The notes under the pieces were generated by a model, which did not search any database, had not been told where the DNA came from, and saw only the letters and a program-made list of their open reading frames with translations. 31,780 nt of DNA, from assembly GCA_023428645.1 (NCBI GenBank), contig JAEYXD010000038.1:1-31780 (forward strand), in the 5' to 3' direction. Below, in pieces: positions 14,517-21,809 of the stretch. The stretch is from Pseudomonadota bacterium. GTDB lineage: Bacteria; Pseudomonadota; Gammaproteobacteria; Steroidobacterales; Steroidobacteraceae. The number at the start of each line of letters is the position of its first letter. Position 1 is the first letter of the stretch. The position numbers and the translations under genes are program-made.

Positions 14517-15187
14517 ACGACGCGTCCTGCTTCGATGCGGATCGTGCGCCCGCAGCGTTGTGCGATCCCGAGGTCGTGTGTGACGACGATCAGCGTCGTG
14601 TGCGTGTCGCGATTCAGATCGAACAGCAGGTCCATGATGCGCGCACCGGTCTGCGTATCGAGGTTGCCCGTGGGCTCGTCGGCGAACAGCACGGCCGGGC
14701 GCGTGACGAACGCACGCGCGATCGCGACACGTTGCTGCTCGCCGCCAGAGAGTTGACGCGGGTAGTGCTCGCGGCGCGCCGTCAGATTGACCTTTGCAAG
14801 AACTTCCGCGGCCGCGGCGCGGGCATTCGGCTGACCCGCGAGCTCGAGCGGCAGCATCACGTTCTCGATCGCGGTGAGCGAGGGAACCAGATGGAAGCTT
14901 TGGAAGACAAATCCCACGTGGCGAGCACGCACGGCCGCACGACCGTCTTCGTCGAGCGCGGTGAGCTCCGAGCCATTGAGCCACACGCGCCCGCCAGAGG
15001 GCTCGTCGAGGCCCGCGAGCAGCGCCAGCAGCGTGGATTTGCCCGCGCCGGAGGCGCCGACGATCGCGACGGTCTCTCCGGCTGCAATGTGCACGTCCAC
15101 TTCTGCAAGGATGGTCAGCGTTCCTTCGGGACTGCTAACCTGCTTCGTGATTCTTTCTGCCTTGAGGACCGGTTCCGCAATGCTCAT
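14513..15187 (-). CDS. ybbA: YbbA-type ABC transporter ATPase
   Basis: A 224-residue ATP-binding subunit of the LolD/MacB/YbbA group. Walker A GASGAGKST is at 44-52, the Q-loop at Q96, signature LSGGE at 146-150, Walker B VLFADE at 166-171, and the switch His at H204. The length and the ADEPTGNLD segment are typical of this group. It should power the adjacent YbbP permease, to which it is coupled by an ATGA overlap. The ATG at 15187 gives the usual family N-terminus; the open frame runs further upstream but overlaps tesA. In Escherichia coli ybbA is likewise divergent from tesA, which supports both calls. Confidence 0.94.
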   Translation of the reverse strand: MSIAEPVLKAERITKQVSSPEGTLTILAEVDVHIAAGETVAIVGASGAGKSTLLALLAGLDEPSGGRVWLNGSELTALDEDGRAAVRARHVGFVFQSFHLVPSLTAIENVMLPLELAGQPNARAAAAEVLAKVNLTARREHYPRQLSGGEQQRVAIARAFVTRPAVLFADEPTGNLDTQTGARIMDLLFDLNRDTHTTLIVVTHDLGIAQRCGRTIRIEAGRVV

Positions 15188-15878
15188 GTGGCTGTCTTGG
15201 TCGCGTTTTTCGTGGGGCTTCGGATCGACTGCCCGCGCGCGATTTAGTTCGTGCGCGCGGCTCGTCTCGGCAATTCTCTTGACCCTGGGTTGCGCCGTGT
15301 CGAGCCAGGCCGCCGCACCCGCCGGCAAGCCCGTCATTCTGGTCGTAGGGGACAGCCTGAGCGCCGGCTACGGTGTGGCGGTGAATGCGACCTGGGTCGC
15401 GCTGCTCGAGCGCAAATTGACGCAGGAAGGGTACGGTTACCAGGTCGTGAATGCCAGCATCAGCGGCGACACGACCGGCGGTGCGTTGAATCGCCTGCCG
15501 CGCGCCCTGGAATTGCATAAGCCCGCGATCGTGATCCTCGAGCTCGGCGGCAACGACGGCTTGCGAGGCCTGCCGCTGAAGCAGGTGCGCGCGAATTTCG
15601 AGGCGATGCTGAAACAGATTCAGGCGCTGCCCGCGAAGGTCGTTCTGATCGGCATGCGCATGCCGACGAACTATGGGCCGGCCTACGCCGACGGCTTTCA
15701 TGCGCTGTATGGCGAGCTTGCGAAGCAATACGGCGTGCAGCATCTGGATTTCTTTCTCGACAAGGTCGCGCTCGATCCGGCGCTGATGCAGGCTGACGGC
15801 ATCCATCCGACAGCGCAGGCGCAACCAATACTTCTCGACAACATGTGGCCGGTGCTCGAGCCGCTTTTGCAAAAATGA
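15180..15878 (+). CDS. tesA: TesA-type SGNH esterase / lysophospholipase / thioesterase
   Basis: An SGNH (GDSL) hydrolase of 232 residues. Catalytic S59 is in GDSLS, block III GGND contains N125, and D206/H209 form the DGIHP motif. It should hydrolyse acyl-thioesters, aryl esters or lysophospholipids in the periplasm. The N-terminus has a basic region (WSRFSWGFGSTARAR) and a hydrophobic core ending at AVSSQAAA, an unusually long but credible signal peptide. The ATG at 15180 has GAGGA 11 bases upstream; an ATG at 15186 is the alternative. Either overlaps the divergent ybbA start codon (15185-15187). It is followed after 21 bases by fadD, so the two are probably one operon. Confidence 0.92.
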   Translation: MLMWLSWSRFSWGFGSTARARFSSCARLVSAILLTLGCAVSSQAAAPAGKPVILVVGDSLSAGYGVAVNATWVALLERKLTQEGYGYQVVNASISGDTTGGALNRLPRALELHKPAIVILELGGNDGLRGLPLKQVRANFEAMLKQIQALPAKVVLIGMRMPTNYGPAYADGFHALYGELAKQYGVQHLDFFLDKVALDPALMQADGIHPTAQAQPILLDNMWPVLEPLLQK

Positions 15879-15899
15879 CGCGGCAGCGCGGGGGAATCG

Positions 15900-17591
15900 A
15901 TGGAAAAGATATGGCTTACGAACTATCCGGTCGGCGTGCCGGAGGAGATCAATCCTGACGAGTACGCATCGCTCGTCGACCTCATTGCGGAAAGCGTCGA
16001 ACGCTTCGCCGACAAGCCGGCGTTCACGAGCATGGGGCGTACGATCGATTACGGGACGTACGAGCAGCTGTCGCGCGACTTCGCGGCGTATCTGCAGGAA
16101 GTGGCGGAGCTGAAAAAGGGCGATCGCATCGCGATCATGCTGCCCAACGTGCTGCAGTATCCGATCGCTCTCTACGGCGCGCTGCGCGCCGGTCTCACCG
16201 TCGTCAACACGAATCCGCTCTACACGGCGCGCGAGCTCGAGCATCAGCTCAAGGATTCGGGCGCGACCGCGATCCTGATTCTCGAGAACTTCGCGCACAC
16301 GCTGGCGGGCGTGATCGAGAATACGGATCTCAAGACCGTCATCGTCACGGGCGTCGGCGATCAGCTGAAGTGGCCGAAGTCGTCGATCGTGAATCTCGTC
16401 GTGCGCCACGTGCGCAAGCAAGTGCCCGCCTGGCATCTGCCGCGGCATATCCGCTTCAACGACGCGCTCGCCGAAGGGCGCTATCGCCAATTCACCCGCG
16501 TGCCGCTCGGCCATGAGGACATCGCCTTCCTGCAATACACCGGCGGCACGACCGGCGTCGCGAAGGGCGCAATGCTCACGCATCGCAATATGGTGGCGAA
16601 CGCGTTGCAGTCGGCGTCATGGATCGGGACGGCGGCCCGCTTCGGCGAGGACACGGTCATCACGGCACTGCCGCTGTATCACATCTTCGCGCTGACGGCG
16701 AACTGGATGGTGTTCCTCAAGTTCGGCGCGCACAACGTCCTGATCGTGAATCCGCGCGATTTCCCCGCGTTCGTGAGCGAGCTCAAGAAGTACCGCTTCA
16801 GTTACATCAGCGGCGTCAACACGCTGTTCAACGCATTGCTGCACACGCCCGGCTTCGCCGAAGTCGACTTCAGCGCGCTGCGCATTTCACTCGGCGGCGG
16901 CATGGCGGTGCAGCGCTCGGTCGCCGAACATTGGAAACAGGTGACGGGCAATGTGCTGACGCAGGCGTGGGGACTGACGGAAACGTCGCCGGCCGCGTGC
17001 ATCAATCCGTTCGCACCGCACGAGTTCAATGGCTCGATCGGGTTGCCGATTCCGTCGACGGAGCTCGCGATTCGCGACGAGGACGGCCGCGATCTCGGCG
17101 TCGGCGAGATTGGCGAGATCTGCGTGCGCGGCCCGCAAGTGATGCGCGGTTACTGGAACCGGCCGGATGAGACGGCAATGGTGCTGTCGCCCGACGGTTG
17201 GTTGCGGACTGGCGATATCGGGCGGGTCGACGCAGAAGGGTTCGTCTATATCGAGGACCGCAAGAAGGACATGATCCTCGTGTCCGGCTTCAACGTGTAT
17301 CCGAACGAAGTCGAGAGCGTCGTCGCGAGCCATCCCGGGGTGCTGGAAGTCGCGGCGGTCGCGCAGCCCGACGAACGGTCGGGCGAAACCGTTGCGCTCT
17401 TCATCGTGAAGAAGGACCCGAATCTGACCGAGCAGCAGGTCATCGATCACGCGCGCACGCAGCTCACCGGCTACAAGGCTCCGCGGCACGTGTATTTCAG
17501 GGACGAGCTGCCGAAAACGAACGTCGGCAAGATTCTGCGTCGCGCGCTGCGCGATGAGCTGAAACAGGGCTCGAGCGACGCTTCGGCGTAG
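15900..17591 (+). CDS. fadD: Long-chain fatty-acid--CoA ligase
   Basis: A 563-residue adenylate-forming enzyme, the usual FadD length. The ATP/AMP-binding motif YTGGTTGVAKGAMLTHRN begins at residue 213. Later come GLTETSPAA, the GWLRTGDIG motif, the hinge and fatty-acyl signature (DRKKDMILVSGFNVYPNEVE), and the catalytic Lys region PKTNVGKILRR. It activates free fatty acids to acyl-CoA with ATP and CoA in the cytoplasm. Its place just after tesA makes sense, since TesA releases fatty acids and FadD can reactivate them. The N-terminus (MEKIWLTNYPVGVPEEINPD) matches the family start; GGGGGAA lies upstream of the ATG. Confidence 0.95.
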   Translation: MEKIWLTNYPVGVPEEINPDEYASLVDLIAESVERFADKPAFTSMGRTIDYGTYEQLSRDFAAYLQEVAELKKGDRIAIMLPNVLQYPIALYGALRAGLTVVNTNPLYTARELEHQLKDSGATAILILENFAHTLAGVIENTDLKTVIVTGVGDQLKWPKSSIVNLVVRHVRKQVPAWHLPRHIRFNDALAEGRYRQFTRVPLGHEDIAFLQYTGGTTGVAKGAMLTHRNMVANALQSASWIGTAARFGEDTVITALPLYHIFALTANWMVFLKFGAHNVLIVNPRDFPAFVSELKKYRFSYISGVNTLFNALLHTPGFAEVDFSALRISLGGGMAVQRSVAEHWKQVTGNVLTQAWGLTETSPAACINPFAPHEFNGSIGLPIPSTELAIRDEDGRDLGVGEIGEICVRGPQVMRGYWNRPDETAMVLSPDGWLRTGDIGRVDAEGFVYIEDRKKDMILVSGFNVYPNEVESVVASHPGVLEVAAVAQPDERSGETVALFIVKKDPNLTEQQVIDHARTQLTGYKAPRHVYFRDELPKTNVGKILRRALRDELKQGSSDASA

Positions 17592-17599
17592 CGCGTCCG

Positions 17600-17617
17600 G
17601 CCGCTGCTGCGGCTTGT
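17600..17617 (+). terminator. Short hairpin after fadD
   Basis: GCCGC (17600-17604) pairs with GCGGC (17609-17613) around TGCT and is followed by TTGTT, a weak intrinsic-terminator shape just past the fadD stop. The stem is short, so termination may depend more on the stronger palindrome that follows. Confidence 0.35.
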
Positions 17618-17623
17618 TCGATC

Positions 17624-17652
17624 GCCCCTCTCCCGCGCGGCGGGAGAGGGGC
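17624..17652. terminator. GC-rich palindrome between convergent fadD and hemE
   Basis: A perfect 13-bp stem (17624-17636 with 17640-17652) with a three-base GCG loop lies in the gap between the convergent fadD and hemE genes. Its symmetry suits bidirectional termination. It resembles the palindromes at 332-362 and 30625-30649 in form and position but differs in the loop and outer arms, so it may be a cousin of that repeat family. Confidence 0.55.
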
Positions 17653-17659
17653 ACCGAGC

Positions 17660-18727
17660 TCAGTCCACGTGGTATTGCGGACTCAAGTCATGCACCGCCT
17701 GGATCATCGCGCCCGCATGCGCGGGCGGGATTTGCGGATGAATGCCGTGGCCGAGGTTGAATACGTGACCATGGCCGTGGCCGTAGCTCGCGAGCACGCG
17801 GGCAACCTCTTCGCGAATCCGCTCGGGCGATGCGTACAGACAGGAAGGATCGAGATTGCCCTGTAGTGCCTTCGCATCGCCGACGGCGCGGCGCGCCGTC
17901 GCGAGATCCGTCGTCCAATCGACACCCAAGGCATCGCATTTCGTCTGCGCCATGTCGGCAAGCCAGGCACCGCCGCCCTTCGTGAACAGGATGACGGGCA
18001 CGCGCCGCCCGTCGCGCTCGCGCGTCAGCCCATCGACGATGCGCGACATGTATTGCAGCGAGAACTCGCGATACTGCGCGGGCGTCAGCACACCGCCCCA
18101 GGTATCGAAGATCATGATCGCCTGCGCACCCGCGTCGATCTGCGCGTTGAGGTACGTGAGCGTCGAACGCGCGAGCAGATCGAGCAGCTCGTGCAACACG
18201 CTCGGGGTGTCGTACATCATCGCCTTGATCTTCGAGAATTCGCGGGAGCTGCCGCCTTCGACGACGTACGTGCCGACGGTCCACGGGCTGCCCGCGAAGC
18301 CGATCAACGGCACCCGTCCGTGCAGCTCGCGACGAATGAGTGTCACGGCATCCATCACGTAGCGCAGCTCGACGTGCGGATCGGGCACGCCGAGCCGGCG
18401 GACATCCGCTTGCGAGCGCACGGGCCGTTCGATGCGCGGCCCTTCACCGGTTTCGAACTGCAATCCCAGGCCGAGGGCGTGCGGAATCGTCAGGATGTCG
18501 GAAAACAGGATGGCGGCATCGAGCGGAAACCGCTCGAGCGGCTGTAAGGTCACCTCGCACGCGAGCTCGGGGTTCATGCACAGCTGCAGAAAGCTGCCGG
18601 CGCGCTCGCGCGTCGCGCGGTACTCCGGGAGATAGCGGCCGGCCTGCCGCATCATCCAGACGGGCGTGCGGTCCACGCGTTCACGCAGCAGGGCGCGGAG
18701 AAACAGGTCGTTCTTGAGGTCAGTCAC
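17660..18727 (-). CDS. hemE: Uroporphyrinogen decarboxylase
   Basis: A 355-residue enzyme, standard length. The N-terminal signature PVWMMRQAGRYLPEYR contains the substrate-binding R27 and R31. The LDAAILFSDILTIPHALG segment carries the essential Asp, and GFAGSPWTVGTYVVEGG and IMIFDTWGGVLTP follow. It decarboxylates the four acetate side chains of uroporphyrinogen III to give coproporphyrinogen III in haem synthesis, acting in the cytoplasm as a dimer. The start at 18727 (MTDLKNDLFLRALLRE) matches family members closely. It follows dgt by about 60 bases on the same strand and may be the last gene of the aroK-aroB-dgt-hemE run. Confidence 0.97.
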   Translation of the reverse strand: MTDLKNDLFLRALLRERVDRTPVWMMRQAGRYLPEYRATRERAGSFLQLCMNPELACEVTLQPLERFPLDAAILFSDILTIPHALGLGLQFETGEGPRIERPVRSQADVRRLGVPDPHVELRYVMDAVTLIRRELHGRVPLIGFAGSPWTVGTYVVEGGSSREFSKIKAMMYDTPSVLHELLDLLARSTLTYLNAQIDAGAQAIMIFDTWGGVLTPAQYREFSLQYMSRIVDGLTRERDGRRVPVILFTKGGGAWLADMAQTKCDALGVDWTTDLATARRAVGDAKALQGNLDPSCLYASPERIREEVARVLASYGHGHGHVFNLGHGIHPQIPPAHAGAMIQAVHDLSPQYHVD

Positions 18728-18788
18728 GTCGAATCGAGCCGCAAACGAAGGCGCTACAGGCTACAGCCTCACGTGCGAACGTGCACGC

Positions 18789-19943
18789 TCAGCTGCGCTT
18801 CGCCGGGTCGAACAGGCGCTCGTATTCCATGATCGCGAAGCGGTCCGTCATCCCGGCGATGTAGTCCGCGACCGCGCGCGCCCGGCCCGTTTCGCCACCC
18901 TGGCTTTCCATGTCGTGCGCGGCCTCGAAGTGCTCCGTCGGCATCAACTCGGGACGGGCGAAGAACGTCTCGAACAAGCCGCTGACCACGGTGTTCGCCT
19001 TGTTCGTCATCCTGAGCACGCGGTAGTGGCGGTACACGTGGTCGCGCAGATAGCGCTTCAGCTCTTGATGCTCCGCGGCGACCGCGTCGCTCAAGCCGAT
19101 CAAGGGCGCCGAGCGCTCGCGCACCGCGTCGATGTCGGCGGGATCCGCCGCCGCGATCGCATCGGCGCTCGTCTCGATCAGATCCGTGACGACGCGGTTG
19201 ATCATGCGCCGCACGACTTCGTGAATCAGCCGGCGGCCGCTCACCTCCGGATACGCCGCGACGACCGTCTCGAATCGATCGCGAAACAGCGCGACTTCCT
19301 TGAGCTCGTCGATCGTGATGAGGTCGGCGCGCAGGCCGTCGTCGAGATCGTGGTTGTTGTAGGCAATCTCGTCGGCGAGATTCGCGATCTGCGCTTCGAG
19401 CGACGGTTGCCGGCGCTTGATGAACCGTTCACCGACCTCGCCGAGCTGCCTCGCATTGTTCAGCGAGCAATGCTTCAAGATGCCCTCGCGCGTTTCGAAC
19501 GTGAGATTGAGGCCGGGAAACGCGGCATAGCGTTCTTCCAGCTCGTCGACGACGCGCAACGACTGCAAATTGTGCTCGAACCCGCCGTGCGGGCGCATGC
19601 AGGCATTGAGCGCGTCCTGGCCCGCGTGTCCGAACGGCGTGTGTCCCAGATCGTGCGCGAGACAGATCGCCTCGACCAGCGTCTCGTTGAGCTGCAGCGC
19701 TCGCGCGATCGTACGTGCGATCTGCGCGACCTCGATCGAATGCGTCAGACGCGTGCGATACAGATCGCCTTCGTGATTCACGAACACCTGTGTCTTGTAC
19801 ACGAGGCGGCGAAACGCGGTGGAGTGAATGATGCGGTCGCGATCGCGCTGGAACTCGGCGCGCAGCGTCGGCGCCGGCTCCGCGTAACGGCGTCCACGAG
19901 AGCGCTCATCGAAGGCCGCGTAAGGGGCGAGCGTGTATGACAT
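18789..19943 (-). CDS. dgt: Deoxyguanosinetriphosphate triphosphohydrolase-like protein
   Basis: A 384-residue HD-domain protein. Metal ligands H68 (RTRLTHSIEV) and H97-D98 (CLAHDLGHTPFGHAG) are in place, and the later IANLADEIAYNNHDLDDG segment supplies the final Asp. This is the shorter, type-2 dGTPase-like family, which hydrolyses dNTPs to nucleoside and tripolyphosphate and so affects dNTP pools. Substrate preference cannot be read from sequence. The ATG at 19943 is preferred (TAGG just upstream, and the MSYTLAPYA opening is typical); an in-frame ATG at 19958 is possible. About 90 bases separate it from aroB. Confidence 0.94.
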   Translation of the reverse strand: MSYTLAPYAAFDERSRGRRYAEPAPTLRAEFQRDRDRIIHSTAFRRLVYKTQVFVNHEGDLYRTRLTHSIEVAQIARTIARALQLNETLVEAICLAHDLGHTPFGHAGQDALNACMRPHGGFEHNLQSLRVVDELEERYAAFPGLNLTFETREGILKHCSLNNARQLGEVGERFIKRRQPSLEAQIANLADEIAYNNHDLDDGLRADLITIDELKEVALFRDRFETVVAAYPEVSGRRLIHEVVRRMINRVVTDLIETSADAIAAADPADIDAVRERSAPLIGLSDAVAAEHQELKRYLRDHVYRHYRVLRMTNKANTVVSGLFETFFARPELMPTEHFEAAHDMESQGGETGRARAVADYIAGMTDRFAIMEYERLFDPAKRS

Positions 19944-20033
19944 GGTGCCTACACTCATTCGCGATGCGGCTCGCGCGCGAGACCGCGGGTTGGGGTGCGA
20001 AGCTCGATGGGGCCGACTTCGCTGCGCATCGGC

Positions 20034-21113
20034 TCAGCCGAAGTAGGCCGACAGCGTGGCCATCAGCGCCTGCTGCGGATAGTCGCTCACGATGTCCGCC
20101 GCGCCCATGCGCCGCAAGAGCACGAGGCGCAGCTGACCCTTGAGCACCTTCTTGTCCATGCCCATGAGCGCGAGCCCGCGCTCGGCGCCGATGCGCGGGG
20201 GCTGAACGGGGAGCTCGAAACGCCGCAGCAGATCGATCGTGCGCGCGAGATCAGCGTCGCTGACCCAGCCGATGCGACGCGACAGATCGACCGCCATCAC
20301 CATGCCGGCGGCAACGGCCTCGCCGTGCAGCCATTCCGTATAGCCCGTCGCGGTCTCGATCGCATGGCCGAACGTGTGGCCGAGATTCAGGATCGCGCGC
20401 AGTCCTTGCTCCCGCTCGTCTGCGCCGACAACGGCAGCCTTGATCTCGCAGGAACGGCGCACGGCGAACACGGTCGCGGCGACGTCGCGGGCGCGCAGGG
20501 CCTCGGCATTGCGCTCGAGCCAAGCCAAGAATTCCAAGTCGTAGATCAGGCCGTATTTCACGACCTCGGCGAGCCCGGCGCCGAACTCGCGGGGCGGCAG
20601 CGTGGCGAGCGTTTCGGTATCGGCGAAGACGGCCCGCGGTTGATGGAAGGCGCCGATCATGTTCTTGCCGTGCGGGTGGTTCACGCCGGTCTTGCCGCCC
20701 ACCGAGGAATCGACCTGCGAGAGCAGCGTCGTGGGCACTTGGATGTAGTCGATGCCGCGCTGATACGCGGCGGCGGCGAAGCCGGCCATGTCGCCGATCA
20801 CGCCGCCACCCAACGCGATGACCGCGGCATCGCGATTGAAACGCCCATCGATCAAGGCGTCGAGAATCGAGCCAAAGCTTTCCAGGGTCTTGTACTGCTC
20901 GCCGTCGCGCAGCACGACGTTGCGTAATCGCTTGCCTGCCAGCGCGGTCGTGAGCGTCTGCAGATAGAGCGGCGCGATCGTCTCGTTCGTGACGATCAGC
21001 AAGTCGCGCGCGGCGATGTGCTGCGCGAGGAACGCCGCGTCGCCGAGCAGCCGCGGCCCGATGATGATCGGGTAGCTGCGCTCGCCTAGATCGATTTGAA
21101 CCTGTTCGCGCAT
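20034..21113 (-). CDS. aroB: 3-dehydroquinate synthase
   Basis: A 359-residue enzyme. It shows the NAD-binding GGGVIGDMAGFAA segment, the catalytic QVPTTLLSQVDSSVGGKTG block, and the metal-ligand region LNLGHTFGHAIE. It converts DAHP to 3-dehydroquinate, step two of the shikimate pathway, in the cytoplasm. The ATG at 21113 (MREQVQIDLGERSYPI) gives the typical N-terminus and lies four bases after the aroK stop. A GTG at 21125 would add four residues and overlap aroK. The aroK-aroB order is the conserved one. Confidence 0.97.
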   Translation of the reverse strand: MREQVQIDLGERSYPIIIGPRLLGDAAFLAQHIAARDLLIVTNETIAPLYLQTLTTALAGKRLRNVVLRDGEQYKTLESFGSILDALIDGRFNRDAAVIALGGGVIGDMAGFAAAAYQRGIDYIQVPTTLLSQVDSSVGGKTGVNHPHGKNMIGAFHQPRAVFADTETLATLPPREFGAGLAEVVKYGLIYDLEFLAWLERNAEALRARDVAATVFAVRRSCEIKAAVVGADEREQGLRAILNLGHTFGHAIETATGYTEWLHGEAVAAGMVMAVDLSRRIGWVSDADLARTIDLLRRFELPVQPPRIGAERGLALMGMDKKVLKGQLRLVLLRRMGAADIVSDYPQQALMATLSAYFG

Positions 21114-21117
21114 CGGA

Positions 21118-21648
21118 CTACTCACCGCTCACCTGTGTGCTCAATCGCTCCATGATCTCATCCGCCACCGCTCGCACATGCCGGCCGTCGGTCGTGACCG
21201 TGATCGTCGCGATCGATTCATACAACGGGGCGCGATGCGCCATCAGGTCCTTGAGGCGTTGCTCCGGGTCCTCGGTGAACAGCAACGGCCGCTGACGGCC
21301 GTGCCGCGTGCGCTCGAGCTGCTGTTGGATGCTCGTCTTCAGATACACGACGTGACCTCGCGATGCCAGATGCTCGCGATTCTCCGGCAGCAGGACCGCA
21401 CCGCCGCCCGTCGCGATGATCACGTTCGACAGCTGCGTGAGCGAGTCGATCACCTCGCGCTCGCGCTCGCGAAAGCCCGCCTCGCCTTCCCGCTCGAAGA
21501 TGTAAGGAATATCCACTCCGGTGCGGCGCTCGACCTCGACATCGCTATCGTGAAATTCGAGATGCAGCAATTTCGCCAGCTGTCGACCCACGGCGGTCTT
21601 GCCGGACCCCATTGGGCCGATGAGATAAAGGTTGCGATTCTCGGTCAT
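21118..21648 (-). CDS. aroK: Shikimate kinase
   Basis: A 176-residue kinase. The Walker A motif GPMGSGKT is at 11-18. D34 and D36 (HDSDVEVERR) are the magnesium/shikimate residues. There is a GGGAVL segment, and the lid Arg region reads RHGRQRPLL. It phosphorylates shikimate at O3 using ATP. The N-terminus MTENRNLYLIGPMGSGKT is classic for the family. An intrinsic terminator lies between pilQ and aroK, so aroK-aroB probably has its own promoter in the 160-base gap; I could not define it. Confidence 0.97.
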   Translation of the reverse strand: MTENRNLYLIGPMGSGKTAVGRQLAKLLHLEFHDSDVEVERRTGVDIPYIFEREGEAGFREREREVIDSLTQLSNVIIATGGGAVLLPENREHLASRGHVVYLKTSIQQQLERTRHGRQRPLLFTEDPEQRLKDLMAHRAPLYESIATITVTTDGRHVRAVADEIMERLSTQVSGE

Positions 21649-21743
21649 TGGCAGCTCCTGCGCGTCCCTTCGCGGCCGCCGTGCGCTTCACGCTCGCGGC
21701 ACTCCGGGCTCCCTGCCCGGCGGATGTGGGCGTCTGCCCCTCC

Positions 21744-21778
21744 AAAAACAAAACGCGGCCGCATTGCTGCGGCCGCGT
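21744..21778 (-). terminator. Rho-independent terminator of the pilMNOPQ operon
   Basis: Read on the minus strand, an 11-bp perfect GC-rich stem (21778-21768 with 21763-21753) closes on a four-base loop and runs straight into a T-rich tract (TTTTGTTTTTGG). It lies about 30 bases past the pilQ stop. This is the clearest intrinsic terminator in the window. Confidence 0.9.
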
Positions 21779-21809
21779 ATTGTGGGTCGATCGCACCCCT
21801 GGGGGCAAA

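Noticed and set aside
12339..14756. An 805-codon open frame on the plus strand opposite ybbP and ybbA
   Set aside because: It is made mostly of Arg, His, Gln, Asp and Ala, as expected for the antisense of GC-rich coding DNA, while ybbP/ybbA are clear on the minus strand.
14517..14984. A 156-residue N-terminal extension of ybbP
   Set aside because: It runs through ybbA in another frame; the ATGA overlap at 14513-14516 and the FtsX-type N-terminus fix the true start.
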